Assembly: GCA_029865945.1 (NCBI GenBank)
Contig: JARXAH010000059.1
Coordinates: 1-59,661, forward strand
Source of the DNA: Bacteriovoracaceae bacterium
GTDB lineage: Bacteria; Bdellovibrionota; Bacteriovoracia; Bacteriovoracales; Bacteriovoracaceae
Direction: 5' to 3'
Length of the DNA stretch: 59,661 nucleotides
Positions within the stretch are counted from its first letter, which is position 1. Each line of letters begins with the position of its first letter. The notes beneath the pieces are model-generated. The model made no database searches, had not been told where the DNA came from, and worked only from the letters and a program-made list of their open reading frames with translations. This document shows positions 35,764 through 45,004 of the stretch, piece by piece. The position numbers were made by a program, and so were the translations under genes.

Positions 35764-36312
35764 TTATTTTTTCTGATGCTCAACGTAAACAATGTCTTTC
35801 ACTGAATAATTGATAGATTTAACGTGCTCGATAATTTCTGCCAGTTTCACTTTTGAAATTCCTGGATCACTCGCCATAATCCAAAGATAATTTTGACTTG
35901 GAACTCCAATAACCGTCCATTCGTAATTAGGATCCATCGCAATAATAAGGTAAGTAAACTTCAATGGCCAAAAGGGAGATATCGTCCAAGTAGCATTCGT
36001 TTCATGGTTATCGATCCATCCAGTTTGAGGATATTTCTTTAACTTTCCTGTGAATGATCCTTGGTTATAAGAAAAATCGATATCGATTTGTTGCTTCTCT
36101 TCATTCCAGGTGTATTTCTCTACAGAATTAAAAACATCTTTTTCTAAGAACGTAAATCTTCCTGCCATCACGTACCATGGACGCATAAATTTATCACGAT
36201 CAACGTGGGCCACTGTTCGATTGTATCCGTGAGAGCATCCAAGGATAGACATCCCAGTTACCAACAACGAAATCATCTTTAAACTAAATTCTTTTTTCCA
36301 TAATTTGCTCAT
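35764..36312 (-). CDS. blc: Outer-membrane lipocalin lipoprotein (Blc-like)
   Basis: 182 residues from the ATG at 36312; upstream ATGs to 36384 lack a ribosome site and would spoil the signal peptide. Lipobox SILGC (C26). Lipocalin motifs: RPWYVMAGR (the GxWY position, Gly changed), IDIDFSYNQGSFTGK and the Blc-type strand pair YLIIAMDPNYEWTVIGVPSQNYLWIMASDP. Blc proteins bind fatty acids or lysophospholipids at the outer membrane and are stress-induced. It is alone between a lipoprotein and the carbonic anhydrase, all on the minus strand. Confidence 0.85.
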   Translation of the reverse strand: MSKLWKKEFSLKMISLLVTGMSILGCSHGYNRTVAHVDRDKFMRPWYVMAGRFTFLEKDVFNSVEKYTWNEEKQQIDIDFSYNQGSFTGKLKKYPQTGWIDNHETNATWTISPFWPLKFTYLIIAMDPNYEWTVIGVPSQNYLWIMASDPGISKVKLAEIIEHVKSINYSVKDIVYVEHQKK

Positions 36313-36441
36313 TTCCACTACACTCCCATGATAGGACGTCTTTAGTATTTTCATTGGGTAGTATAATGGAAACGAGACAAACAATCCTATTAAATCAGAA
36401 CCGTTTCAAAACTTAATTTTGCCAAATCATTCAAGTGAAGC

Positions 36442-37062
36442 CTAAGCCTCTAAAAAAGTGACAACTCCACTACTCACATCATAGACGCCGCCCACAATCT
36501 TGATTTTTTTTGTATATTCCATTTCTTCAAGAATTGAGGACCTGGCCTTAAGATCTTGAACGCCTTGAATCACATTTTCTGTCGTCACGGAAGTTACTAA
36601 ATCACTTGGTGAAATAAATTTATCGGTCGCCTTAATTTTAGGAATGCATCTTTGAATTTTTTTTGTAATAAAATGCAAATGTCCTAAATCTACATCATCG
36701 ACTGCACCTTTGATCGCGCCACAAGAAGTGTGCCCAAGGACGACGACAACTTTTGCGCCGACGACTTTACATCCAAACTCTGTACTAGCAAGAATGTCTT
36801 CATTGATAACATTTCCTGCGATACGAATACTGAAAACATCGCCCAACCCTTGATCAAATATTAATTCAGCTGAAGTTCTTGAGTCCATGCAACTAATAAT
36901 CACAGCAAAAGGATGTTGGCTTTCGCTTGTATCATTTACTTGCTGCAATAAATTTCGATTAAACTTTAGATTGTTTAAGAATCTCTGATTTCCTTCCTTT
37001 AGTAGGTCGATTGCTCGCTGCGGAGTGATGTCTTGTTGCAATTCTTTGGTTAATGTTCTCAT
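36442..37062 (-). CDS. can: Beta-carbonic anhydrase
   Basis: 206 residues. Zinc ligands in the beta-class order: C58 with D60 and R62 (CMDSR), H111 and C114 (HTSCG). The enzyme interconverts CO2 and bicarbonate. No signal peptide, so cytoplasmic. The ATG follows AAGGAG. It is the last gene of a run: LysR regulator, HPF-like protein, DUF1275 membrane protein, carbonic anhydrase. Confidence 0.93.
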   Translation of the reverse strand: MRTLTKELQQDITPQRAIDLLKEGNQRFLNNLKFNRNLLQQVNDTSESQHPFAVIISCMDSRTSAELIFDQGLGDVFSIRIAGNVINEDILASTEFGCKVVGAKVVVVLGHTSCGAIKGAVDDVDLGHLHFITKKIQRCIPKIKATDKFISPSDLVTSVTTENVIQGVQDLKARSSILEEMEYTKKIKIVGGVYDVSSGVVTFLEA

Positions 37063-37113
37063 TTTGGATCTCCTTGTATAAATATTTAGAAATAAATATT
37101 AAAAAATAAATGC

Positions 37114-37917
37114 CTAAACGCTCATGGGTTTTGTTTGACCTGCTAGCTGCACCCTGGGATTTGAATGATCATTTAATTGGTTCGTTATTAACCTCCTGTG
37201 AAAAAAGGAAATCGAAAAGAGCGCAAGCGAGATAAAAAATATGAGATAAAATATTTTATATCCTATGGATGGTATTAGAATGGCAGCAAGAAAAGCACCT
37301 AAAGAAAAACTCATCAAAGTAATTAATCTTACGTAATTTACTTTTGCACTTTCAGGATACCTAGATTTTAGTGTACTGCCCTTTTCATAAAACATTTTCG
37401 GCAAATGTAATCCTATATCAGTCGATAGACCAGTCAAATGAGTCGTCCGTATTTTTCCATGACTTGCCCAAGTTGTGAGTCCATTTTTAAGTCCACAAAT
37501 AAGACACAATAGGCCAATGGCAATAATTGTATTCTCGTTGTTACTTGCGATTGATTTTACGTCTAAAATTTCAAGATAAAAAAATAAAGAGACAATCCCC
37601 AATAAAAAAGTAATTAAAAATTGAACCAATGGATAATTGGGTATCTTCTTTTTATCATAATTTTTATCTAGTATGAGTGAGGTAATAACACCACCCGAAA
37701 TAAAAGAAATCGGAATAACAAGTAATTCTAAACCGAAACTGTAATCACTATGCCCAAGAGCAATTCCAACTTGAGTACCGAATCCAGTTACATGAGACAC
37801 ATAACTACCTGCGATTAAAAATCCTGCGGTATTGATCATACCTGCTTTAAAAGAGAGAACGGACCACAGCATAGAATAACGTTTTTTATATAAATCACTA
37901 ACTTCGACATGAAGCAT
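37114..37917 (-). CDS. DUF1275 / YoaK-family membrane protein
   Basis: 267 residues with about six membrane helices (22-44, 62-84, 95-112, 128-148, 192-215, 218-240). The family signature AGMINTAGFLIAGSYVSHVTGF and KNGLTTWASHGKIRTTHLTGLSTDIG identify DUF1275 (YoaK), a transporter-like family whose substrate is unknown. It is 17 bases from the HPF-like gene and 51 from the carbonic anhydrase gene. Confidence 0.82.
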   Translation of the reverse strand: MLHVEVSDLYKKRYSMLWSVLSFKAGMINTAGFLIAGSYVSHVTGFGTQVGIALGHSDYSFGLELLVIPISFISGGVITSLILDKNYDKKKIPNYPLVQFLITFLLGIVSLFFYLEILDVKSIASNNENTIIAIGLLCLICGLKNGLTTWASHGKIRTTHLTGLSTDIGLHLPKMFYEKGSTLKSRYPESAKVNYVRLITLMSFSLGAFLAAILIPSIGYKIFYLIFFISLALFSISFFHRRLITNQLNDHSNPRVQLAGQTKPMSV

Positions 37918-37934
37918 ACTTCTTCCTTTGAAAA

Positions 37935-38321
37935 TTATTTATTAAGTGAGGTCGATCGATAAATTTTTAAATCTTTTGAAAAATCTATCATTTTTGTTTT
38001 TGTGTTCACTTTTGTTTTCGCTTTCGCTTCAACTTTTTCAAGAAAATTCAACACCTCTTCACAAAGTTCATTTAAGGCCGAGTAAAAATTGCAATGTTCC
38101 TTAGAAATCAATACGCCCTCATATAATCCTGACATAACTTGCAATTTTAAAATAAATAAATCAGAAGATGGGAGAGCAGAGGAATTTTCTAAAAATAAAC
38201 TAATATCAATTTGACACTTACTTAATTTTGGAAATCTAGAAGTCACTTCCAAGATTTTTTCTTCAACAGCATCGACAACTAACTGTGACTTTTCAATTTT
38301 TTGAAATTTTATCTTCAACAT
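37935..38321 (-). CDS. HPF/RaiA-like ribosome-hibernation protein
   Basis: 128 residues. The pattern FQKIEKSQLVVDAVEEKILEVTSRFPKLSKCQIDISLFLENSS...LFILKLQVMSGLYEGVLISKE...LYSALNELCEEVLNFLEK follows the HPF/RaiA fold (beta-alpha-beta-beta-beta-alpha), with the helix after N/FYSAL typical of that fold. Members bind the small ribosomal subunit and idle ribosomes under stress. Here it is between a regulator and a DUF1275 protein instead of beside rpoN, where HPF often occurs, and it lacks the C-terminal dimerisation domain of long HPF. Confidence 0.72.
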   Translation of the reverse strand: MLKIKFQKIEKSQLVVDAVEEKILEVTSRFPKLSKCQIDISLFLENSSALPSSDLFILKLQVMSGLYEGVLISKEHCNFYSALNELCEEVLNFLEKVEAKAKTKVNTKTKMIDFSKDLKIYRSTSLNK

Positions 38322-38400
38322 AAACCAACCCTAGGATAGTTATAAGTCACAAACATAAATCGTCAAAATAGATATTTACAATTAAATTTATTGTTTTTTT

Positions 38401-39291
38401 CTATATTGAAAAGTTACTCATTAATTTTGCTGCTATCTGATTTACAATTTTTCGATTGGCAGCGACCAGAAACAACTCCTCGTGAACTCCTTGCAATTTG
38501 CCAATTTCTAATAACTCCCCACGCAATACTTGATTCGTTACGGTATGAGGTGCTGCTGCAATCAGTCCCATTTTATTTACGGCCATTAATTTTTTAACGG
38601 AAACGTCTTGGCTCTCAATGATAACATTCAACTCAATTTTTTGAAGTTTTGCCCAATGTTCTAAATCTTGTCGCAACCGACTATCATAGGTCGGAAATAT
38701 CATGGGTTGGCCGGAAATGGATTTCGGAAAATCAGCTCTAAGAGATTTAAATTTTGGAGATGCATAAAATGCAATATTTTTTTTTGAAATAGATTTAGAG
38801 TTTAATCCTCTCGCATCAAGGCCAGTCCCTAAGAAATTGGTAATGATAATATCCATACGATGGGCAACTAGCTCTCTCGTTAACTCGTCAAGTCGGCCTT
38901 CAGAAAGCGTAATCTGGCAGGGAGATATTTTTATTGCAAATTTCACCATCTCTAAAACTAATTGTTTAGGAATACTATCCAGTGCACCAATATGCAAAGT
39001 AGGTTTAAGCGGCTTTAAGCGGTCGTGAATGACCTCATACATTTCAGAGCCCATGCGAAAAATTACTTTTGCATAATCAAAGGCGACTTTTCCTTGCTCT
39101 GTCAAAACTAATTTCTTATGCACTCTATCGAATAAGAGAACACCTAGATTATCTTCAAATTGACTTAATTGGGACGAAAGTGTCGGTTGGCCTAATCTTA
39201 ATTTTTCAGCGGCCTTAGAAACTGAACCTTCTTCTGCAATAGTTTTAAAATAAAACAAATGATGATAATTAATCCAAGTATTGTTAGTCAT
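38401..39291 (-). CDS. LysR-family regulator, NhaR-like
   Basis: 296 residues from the ATG at 39291 (GAGG nine bases upstream). The N-terminal winged HTH, INYHHLFYFKTIAEEGSVSKAAEKLRLGQPTLSSQLSQFE, closely follows NhaR, which in enteric bacteria senses Na+ and activates nhaA. The effector domain follows (LHIGALDSIPKQLVLEMV, DIIITNF, LIAAAPHTV). No nhaA is in this window. It lies 79 bases upstream of the HPF-like gene, same strand, so its likely targets are HPF-like, DUF1275 and carbonic anhydrase genes. Confidence 0.85.
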   Translation of the reverse strand: MTNNTWINYHHLFYFKTIAEEGSVSKAAEKLRLGQPTLSSQLSQFEDNLGVLLFDRVHKKLVLTEQGKVAFDYAKVIFRMGSEMYEVIHDRLKPLKPTLHIGALDSIPKQLVLEMVKFAIKISPCQITLSEGRLDELTRELVAHRMDIIITNFLGTGLDARGLNSKSISKKNIAFYASPKFKSLRADFPKSISGQPMIFPTYDSRLRQDLEHWAKLQKIELNVIIESQDVSVKKLMAVNKMGLIAAAPHTVTNQVLRGELLEIGKLQGVHEELFLVAANRKIVNQIAAKLMSNFSI

Positions 39292-39380
39292 TTGAGCAAT
39301 CCTCACTACTTCGATCAATATCTTAACTCATAAATACCAAAAAGATCCTCCCTCAATATAATTAATTTTCATGTCTCATA

Positions 39381-39449
39381 AAAAAGGCCGCAAACAAATC
39401 CCAAAAATGCCAACAAGAAACCATTTCTGTTTACCTTGCCTGCGGCCTT
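39381..39449 (-). terminator. Strong intrinsic terminator of the export/barrel operon
   Basis: On the minus strand AAGGCCGCA (39441-39449) pairs with TGCGGCCTT (39384-39392), the stem ending directly in a T-run (TTTTTT). A secondary small stem lies in the loop (AACAGAAA with TTTCTTGTT). The GC-rich foot and following U-run are classic. It lies 14 bases after the barrel gene stop. Confidence 0.85.
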
Positions 39450-39462
39450 GATTAAGCATCGA

Positions 39463-40560
39463 CTATTTAAAGCTGCCTGATATCCACATTCCAAAAGAAA
39501 CCGTGTCTTCAAAAGCTGCCGTCAAGCCAGTTTTTGCACTTTCTCTTTGTTTCGTAATGGGAAAAAATTGAATAAAAGGATAGATCGTTAAGTCTTTAGT
39601 ATGAGAATACTTAGGGCCAAACATGAAAGGAATACCGTTAAGCACCCAGTCACTTGTTTTGGAATTTGAAATTAAAGTCATACTAGTTGGATCCCAATCA
39701 GAACCCACTTGCTTAATATACTCAATCGTCGTTGTACCAGACCAAGATAATTTATCTGAAACAATATAATTAACAGAAGGACTAAGTGCGATCACGAGGT
39801 GAGGCTTATTTTGTCCTGTAAAACCGGCCGCAACACCCTCTTTTTCTAGCTTATTATCATCTTTGTAGTGAAAATACCTTGGTGTTAAAAGAATGCTATA
39901 TGACCAATCACTGGCTGGATTGTGATAATTATAATTCGCAAACATTCCCGGATTAAAGAGAACTGTTCGCTCCCTTGCAGTATAACCCGTAAAAGGCTCA
40001 GGCAATGAATAAGGAAAATCTGAATTGACGGCCCCAGTTAAATTCCAAAATTCTCCTTTCAAAAGTTTTCCGGAAACACCAATTCTTGGCGACTCCCAAA
40101 TAAACCACTTAAAATTATTCGTGTCTGTCCCATTGTTAAAGACAACGCGAGTTCTGGTTTGTAAGTCAATATTGTATTTCTCTGTAATTTTATATCGAAA
40201 GCTAATGGCATTAAATGAATTTAGGCCGGTAAAATCTGGGCGCCCGATTTCGTTTGGTGGAACGCTATGAGTTTCTTGGGTAATTCCTGGGCCATTAAAA
40301 AATAAAAAATAGGTAATACCCAGTTTATCGAAGTCAGAAGTTTCCACTTTTTCTGGTGTCAAAGTGGACTCTGGTGTCACTTGGATTTTTTCATTTTCTA
40401 TCGGATCAACTTGTATGAGATTCCTCGCATAACTATCGACTGCACCAAGCTCATCTTTCTTGTCTCTCTCATTTTGTGCATAAACAAAATTGGAAAACAA
40501 AAAACAAATCAAGAAAATTTCCAACGATTTCTTACTGCCTAAATTATACAATGACTTCAT
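39463..40560 (-). CDS. Outer-membrane beta-barrel protein
   Basis: 365 residues from the ATG at 40560, which has AGGAGG five bases upstream and yields a signal peptide (SKKSLEIFLICFLFSNFVYAQ). Longer in-frame starts up to 40743 would run into the TolC gene. The mature part has alternating beta strands (YNIDLQTRTRVVFNN, WSYSILLTPRYFHY) and ends in an aromatic-containing strand with F (FGMWISGSFK). Probably an outer-membrane porin or channel. It is the last gene before the terminator and downstream of TolC by 128 bases, so it may share the operon. Confidence 0.72.
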   Translation of the reverse strand: MKSLYNLGSKKSLEIFLICFLFSNFVYAQNERDKKDELGAVDSYARNLIQVDPIENEKIQVTPESTLTPEKVETSDFDKLGITYFLFFNGPGITQETHSVPPNEIGRPDFTGLNSFNAISFRYKITEKYNIDLQTRTRVVFNNGTDTNNFKWFIWESPRIGVSGKLLKGEFWNLTGAVNSDFPYSLPEPFTGYTARERTVLFNPGMFANYNYHNPASDWSYSILLTPRYFHYKDDNKLEKEGVAAGFTGQNKPHLVIALSPSVNYIVSDKLSWSGTTTIEYIKQVGSDWDPTSMTLISNSKTSDWVLNGIPFMFGPKYSHTKDLTIYPFIQFFPITKQRESAKTGLTAAFEDTVSFGMWISGSFK

Positions 40561-40688
40561 TTGGCCTCCTAACGTTTGAGGAACAACATTAGCAGTACGA
40601 CAAAAAAAATAAAAATCAAAATAGATAATTCCATGCATCATCATTGAAAAAAACAATATTAAAAAAAAAGAATGATAGAAAGGAAAAG

Positions 40689-42116
40689 TTAGAACGAGGG
40701 AAGTTCTCCAGACAAAGAATAAAGTTCGACTTTCGTTCTCCAAAAATCAACCAGTAATTCTTGATATTTGATATGGGTTTCAGCTGTCGTTTGCTCTCTA
40801 ATATTAACAATAACAAGACTTGAATCTCCAAATTTAAATCTTTTTTGCTCACCACTTTCTAATTTTTCGGCCAACGACAATTCTTTTTTCGTAATAGATA
40901 GCCTTTCCTTAAGCGCCTCTAAATTCATAATATTAATTTTTATATCATTTTGAATTTTTTGCTCTAGAAACTGTTTTCTCAACTGAGCATTTTGAAATTC
41001 AGAGTTTGCTTGTAAATACTTTCCTCTCGCCTCTCGCAACTGAAGGGGCATCTCGAAATTGATCATCACTCTATAATCTTCTTCGTTTTCAATAGTTATT
41101 GCTCCTTGATTTTGGGCAACTTCCCCTTTAAGTTTCAACTTTGGTAAGTATTCTTGTCTGAAGAGATCGATGCTCACTTTTTTCTCTGCAATGATTTCGT
41201 CCATGGCGATCAAATCTTTTCTTTGTTCTAAAGCTTTTTGTTTCCAACTTTCATAATCAGGAATAATAAAATTTAGGTCATCAAGTACGTTTGATGAGGT
41301 ATAAGCTTCAGCAGCTCCAGGTAGCAACTCAAAGGCATTGAGAAATAAAACCAAGGCCTGCCAACTTTGGTGATACTTAAGTTGCAAATCAATGAAGGAT
41401 GACTTCCTATTCAAAATGGTTCGATCATTGTCTTCTTTATCAAACAAAGCAATGGATCCGGCCTGAGAACTAATGGATAACCACTCGCCTCTTTTCTCTG
41501 CAATACTTAAAAGTTGTTTTGCTACTTGCAGCCTCTTCTCTGCGATTGACCAATTAAAATATAAACTCAAACCTTTTAGTGCAATATCAATATATTTTTG
41601 TTCATAATCATTTTTCTTGGCCTCAAAAAGAAGTTCATTTTGCCAAAAATTCGCTCTTCGTCTATCGATTAAAAGCCCTTGAAGGAGAGGTATGCTTGCG
41701 CCAATTGTTATTTGTCCGTTGTCAGTGGTGCTTCCATAATCCCAATAACTAGGTATGGATCCATTTGTTTTTCGGTATCCTCCCCAAACCTCAACGCCTA
41801 AGTAGGGAGTGGGATAAGTAAGAGATGTGTTCAACTCACCATACTCTTTAGAAGAGTCTATGGATTTCCAACCTCCTTCTAAAAGAAAATCAAAAGCTCC
41901 TTTGGAACTTAATAATTTTCCTTCTTGAATAGAAATGGAATTCTTCTCCGTTTTGTTTTCGATATTATAAACATTAATAATTTCTAATATCTTTTTAGGG
42001 GAAATGACTACAGGGCCACTAATATTTGTTACTGGATTACTCGCCAATGAATTCAAGTTTAGAGTTGCAAGTAAAAGAACAACTAAAAATTTTAATATTT
42101 TCATTTTAACAATCAT
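40689..42116 (-). CDS. TolC-like outer-membrane efflux channel
   Basis: 475 residues. Signal peptide (about 5-24). The outer-membrane efflux fold is indicated by two repeats of strand-turn-long-helix: for example LSLYFNWSIAEKRLQVAKQLLSIAEKRGEWL and LRKQFLEQKIQNDIKINIMNLEALKERLSITKKEL, with LFRQEYLPKLKLKG at the repeat boundary. It would carry cargo through the outer membrane from the HlyD-like and ABC proteins encoded immediately upstream (9 and further bases). Confidence 0.82.
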   Translation of the reverse strand: MIVKMKILKFLVVLLLATLNLNSLASNPVTNISGPVVISPKKILEIINVYNIENKTEKNSISIQEGKLLSSKGAFDFLLEGGWKSIDSSKEYGELNTSLTYPTPYLGVEVWGGYRKTNGSIPSYWDYGSTTDNGQITIGASIPLLQGLLIDRRRANFWQNELLFEAKKNDYEQKYIDIALKGLSLYFNWSIAEKRLQVAKQLLSIAEKRGEWLSISSQAGSIALFDKEDNDRTILNRKSSFIDLQLKYHQSWQALVLFLNAFELLPGAAEAYTSSNVLDDLNFIIPDYESWKQKALEQRKDLIAMDEIIAEKKVSIDLFRQEYLPKLKLKGEVAQNQGAITIENEEDYRVMINFEMPLQLREARGKYLQANSEFQNAQLRKQFLEQKIQNDIKINIMNLEALKERLSITKKELSLAEKLESGEQKRFKFGDSSLVIVNIREQTTAETHIKYQELLVDFWRTKVELYSLSGELPSF

Positions 42117-42125
42117 TTTTAGTAG

Positions 42126-43163
42126 TTAATTATTTTTTGAATTTTTTTCAATTTTTTTATCTATTGTTTGATTAGATTTTAAATAATTATTGGGAAATCC
42201 ATTGAACTGTCTCCACAGTTCGAAACCAAGGGACACTTCATCCAATAAAACCCAGCCACGGGCCAACATTCCTTGCCTTAATATTTCTTCAGGTGGCCAA
42301 TGATTAATGTTATCTGGAATCACTATCGCTCTAAAATTACCGTGACCATCATCAAGTGCATCGATAATTTTAATAGTTCCTCGAAATGTTCCGTAAGAAT
42401 ATTCTGGCCACCCTGAAAAATAAAAAACTGGCCAGCCCTCAAATTGAATCCGTACTTCTCTCCCTGGATGAATAATGGGTAGGTCATTTCCATTTATCCA
42501 AAATTCCACGGCCATGTCTCTTGTTTGAGGTGAAATGATGGCAAGCGTTTCTCCACTTTTTACGTACTGCGATCCACCTGTTGAATTTTTTAAAACTCTA
42601 ACTAAAATTCCTTCGATGGGAGAAGTTATGGTAAGTTGTTCTTGCCTAGACAAGCGAACATTAAGCCTTTCAATTTCTCCTTCAATTTTTGACTGCTCTG
42701 CATGATTTTTTGAGTATTCAATATTTGCCCTTTCATAATTAAGCTGACTAGAAAGTCCTTGCTGAAAAAGTTTCCTCTGTCTTGAAACATTGAGTTCGGA
42801 GGTTTTCGCTGCTAATTTCGTTGATTCTAATTGACGCTCTAATGCTAACTTCTCTGACTGAATTCGCTCCATAATTTCGGGGTCATTGTCACTAATCTCT
42901 AAGAGAATTTGCCCTTTCGAAACTTTTTCTCCTTCACTCACTAACCATTTCTTGAGCCGACCCTCAATGGGTGAGTGCAACTCGAATCGCCTTTCTTCCG
43001 GATAATATGCAATCACTTTTCCCTTCATGAAAGATGTTTGGATCCAAGGTATAAACATCAAACCGAAAAACAGAAGAAAAATAAACCAAAAACTTCTCAT
43101 GATGGTTATTTTAAATCGAGAATCATCTGTGGCCCATTTTTCGATCACTTTATCTAGAAACAT
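42126..43163 (-). CDS. HlyD-family membrane fusion protein
   Basis: 345 residues from the ATG at 43163 (AAAGGA upstream); an in-frame start at 43214 would overlap the ABC gene by 41 bases. N-terminal helix about 22-41, then a biotinyl/lipoyl-type half-motif FELHSPIEGRLKKWLVSEGEKVSKGQILLEIS, a coiled-coil hairpin (about 88-165), the second lipoyl half LTITSPIEGILVRVL, and a beta-barrel domain. It links the inner-membrane ABC protein to TolC across the periplasm. Confidence 0.88.
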   Translation of the reverse strand: MFLDKVIEKWATDDSRFKITIMRSFWFIFLLFFGLMFIPWIQTSFMKGKVIAYYPEERRFELHSPIEGRLKKWLVSEGEKVSKGQILLEISDNDPEIMERIQSEKLALERQLESTKLAAKTSELNVSRQRKLFQQGLSSQLNYERANIEYSKNHAEQSKIEGEIERLNVRLSRQEQLTITSPIEGILVRVLKNSTGGSQYVKSGETLAIISPQTRDMAVEFWINGNDLPIIHPGREVRIQFEGWPVFYFSGWPEYSYGTFRGTIKIIDALDDGHGNFRAIVIPDNINHWPPEEILRQGMLARGWVLLDEVSLGFELWRQFNGFPNNYLKSNQTIDKKIEKNSKNN

Positions 43164-43173
43164 TGAAAATCCT

Positions 43174-44802
43174 TTACTCTCTCCAATCAATGATGGAATC
43201 AAATTTTTCAGCAATAGAGCTCGATGATGTTGTAATTAACATAGTACAATCTATTGAATTTAGAACCTTGATGATCTTCATGGATAATGCACTATCGAAG
43301 TGATCAAAAAGACCATCGATGATGAGTGTTTTGGGTTTTTGGTATAATGCCCTCGCCAACATAAGAATTCGACGATGAACTTCTGAGAAAGGATGGCCGG
43401 ACATTTTCATGTTGGTTTCCAAATTCATGGGAAAACTATCTATTATTTTCTTTAAATCTAGCTTCACTAAAATCTCATGTAGTTCGTTCATACGATCATT
43501 CTTTTCTCCAAAGACTAAATTTTCCAGGATAGTTCCAGGAAAAAAACATGAATCATTATTAACTAAACATACCTCATTATAAAATTTTTTATTTTCAAAG
43601 GAATAAATACTCTCACCATTTAATTTGATGGACCCGCTTTGCGGAAATTGATACTTCATCATCAGATTCACAACAGTAGTCTTGCCACGCCCTTCTGGCG
43701 CAAGCAATGCGACTTTTTTAAAAGGTGGAATATTCAAACTTAAATTATGAAAAAATTTAGCTTCCGTATCAATATAGTTGGTAACATCTAGTTTCTCGAA
43801 ACACCATTCATGGCTTTTTGCATCTAATACTTTATCACCACTTTTAATATTAACTTCAAACTGACTAGTTTGAAAAAGTTTCTTTGATGAAATGATTGAA
43901 TCATAGTAGTCATCAATTATATGAGGTAGTTTACTAAATCCAATAAGGATCGAGGTAATAATTAACTCAGCTGCAATGAGTTGCCCGAGAGAAAGATCTT
44001 CTCTAAATACTAAGTATCCACCAACGAGAAGAAGTGAAATGCTTGCAGTCGCTTGTATATATAAAAAATACTTTGTTTGTTCATAAAAAATTTTAAAAAA
44101 ATTATTTTGTTTCTCCATATAGCTAGAAACTTCGTTTTCTAATTTAGAATTTACAAAAAAAGTCTGATTCTCACCAAAAAAAAGATCTCTATTGAGGTTC
44201 ATTTGTTCCATCCACGCTATAACTTTGTACTTCTGTTCGCTTGCTTTAAAACCAGATTCGATAGCAATTTTACGAAACCTTTTGATAACAAGATACAAAA
44301 CGATAGAAAGTAGGAGTGCGTAAATAAAAAATGCGAGATGGTAAAAAGACACGATGAGGAGCCCAATAAAAACCTGCAAAAAGAATTGAAATGCATCAAC
44401 TATTGTTTTAACAAAAGATTTCTTTAAACTGAACACTTCAAAGAAATGATAGAACACTTCTTGGGCCTTATACCTTTCATTTTCAATGGATATGCATCTA
44501 GAAAAAAAATCTACATACTTTTTTACGGATTTTAAATAAATTCTGCGCTGCAAATTTTCGACTAATTTCACTTGAAATAATTTCAAAGCAGAAATAAAGA
44601 AAACAATGATAGCTAAGATAAAAAACAATACCATTGTTGGTCTTTCATAAATATGTATGGCAATTTGATTTATGATCACTTGGATGAGAACAGGTACCAT
44701 GAAGAGCAACAGATTAAATAAAACACTAACGAGTAAAATGGCGACGACACTTTCTCTTTCTGAAGATAATAGCTTGTGAAAATACTTTTCCTTAAATTCC
44801 AT
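43174..44802 (-). CDS. ABC exporter with degenerate nucleotide-binding domain
   Basis: 542 residues. Residues 1-310 hold about six membrane helices; 340-542 form the nucleotide-binding domain. The Walker A is APEGRGKTT (368-376), which keeps GKTT. Other key elements are lost: the Q-loop has N415-N416 where Gln is usual, the ABC signature LSGGQ is FSEVH (472-476), Walker B is TLIID496 followed by G497 instead of catalytic Glu, and the H-loop His is replaced in LITTSSSS (522-529). No C39 peptidase domain. It forms an operon with HlyD and TolC genes. A homodimer with such domains should hydrolyse ATP poorly unless another partner helps; related families with a changed signature exist, so this may be a family trait. 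Confidence 0.85.
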   Translation of the reverse strand: MEFKEKYFHKLLSSERESVVAILLVSVLFNLLLFMVPVLIQVIINQIAIHIYERPTMVLFFILAIIVFFISALKLFQVKLVENLQRRIYLKSVKKYVDFFSRCISIENERYKAQEVFYHFFEVFSLKKSFVKTIVDAFQFFLQVFIGLLIVSFYHLAFFIYALLLSIVLYLVIKRFRKIAIESGFKASEQKYKVIAWMEQMNLNRDLFFGENQTFFVNSKLENEVSSYMEKQNNFFKIFYEQTKYFLYIQATASISLLLVGGYLVFREDLSLGQLIAAELIITSILIGFSKLPHIIDDYYDSIISSKKLFQTSQFEVNIKSGDKVLDAKSHEWCFEKLDVTNYIDTEAKFFHNLSLNIPPFKKVALLAPEGRGKTTVVNLMMKYQFPQSGSIKLNGESIYSFENKKFYNEVCLVNNDSCFFPGTILENLVFGEKNDRMNELHEILVKLDLKKIIDSFPMNLETNMKMSGHPFSEVHRRILMLARALYQKPKTLIIDGLFDHFDSALSMKIIKVLNSIDCTMLITTSSSSIAEKFDSIIDWRE

Positions 44803-45004
44803 ATTTATTTGATCCAGTCCTTATTGCTTGTTATACTTAATTATAATGAAGGACTGTATCTCTAATCAAGTCCAATCATTCTCATGAAAGTGTAAATCCG
44901 TCTTTATCGCTTTAAGCAATGTATAATATTTTTTTTATCTACTTTAATAATTAATAATTTTAACGTAATTTGATATTAAGGTCTCAAACAAAGGAGCTTA
45001 CGAT
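44803..45004. promoter_or_regulatory. Divergent promoter region, export operon and 91-residue gene
   Basis: 202 bases, very AT-rich, between the ABC gene (minus) and the small secreted gene (plus). It must hold both promoters and would be a natural place for shared control. No clear operator palindrome is visible. The plus-strand gene has AAAGGAG before its ATG. Confidence 0.5.

Noticed and set aside
36442-37917. Sulfate/bicarbonate transporter (SulP) next to carbonic anhydrase
   Set aside because: The neighbour is DUF1275 by its AGMINTAGF and GLTTWASHGK motifs, not SulP; it lacks a STAS domain and is half the length.
40561-40743. N-terminal extension of the outer-membrane barrel protein
   Set aside because: Would overlap the TolC gene; the ATG at 40560 has AGGAGG and a clear signal peptide.
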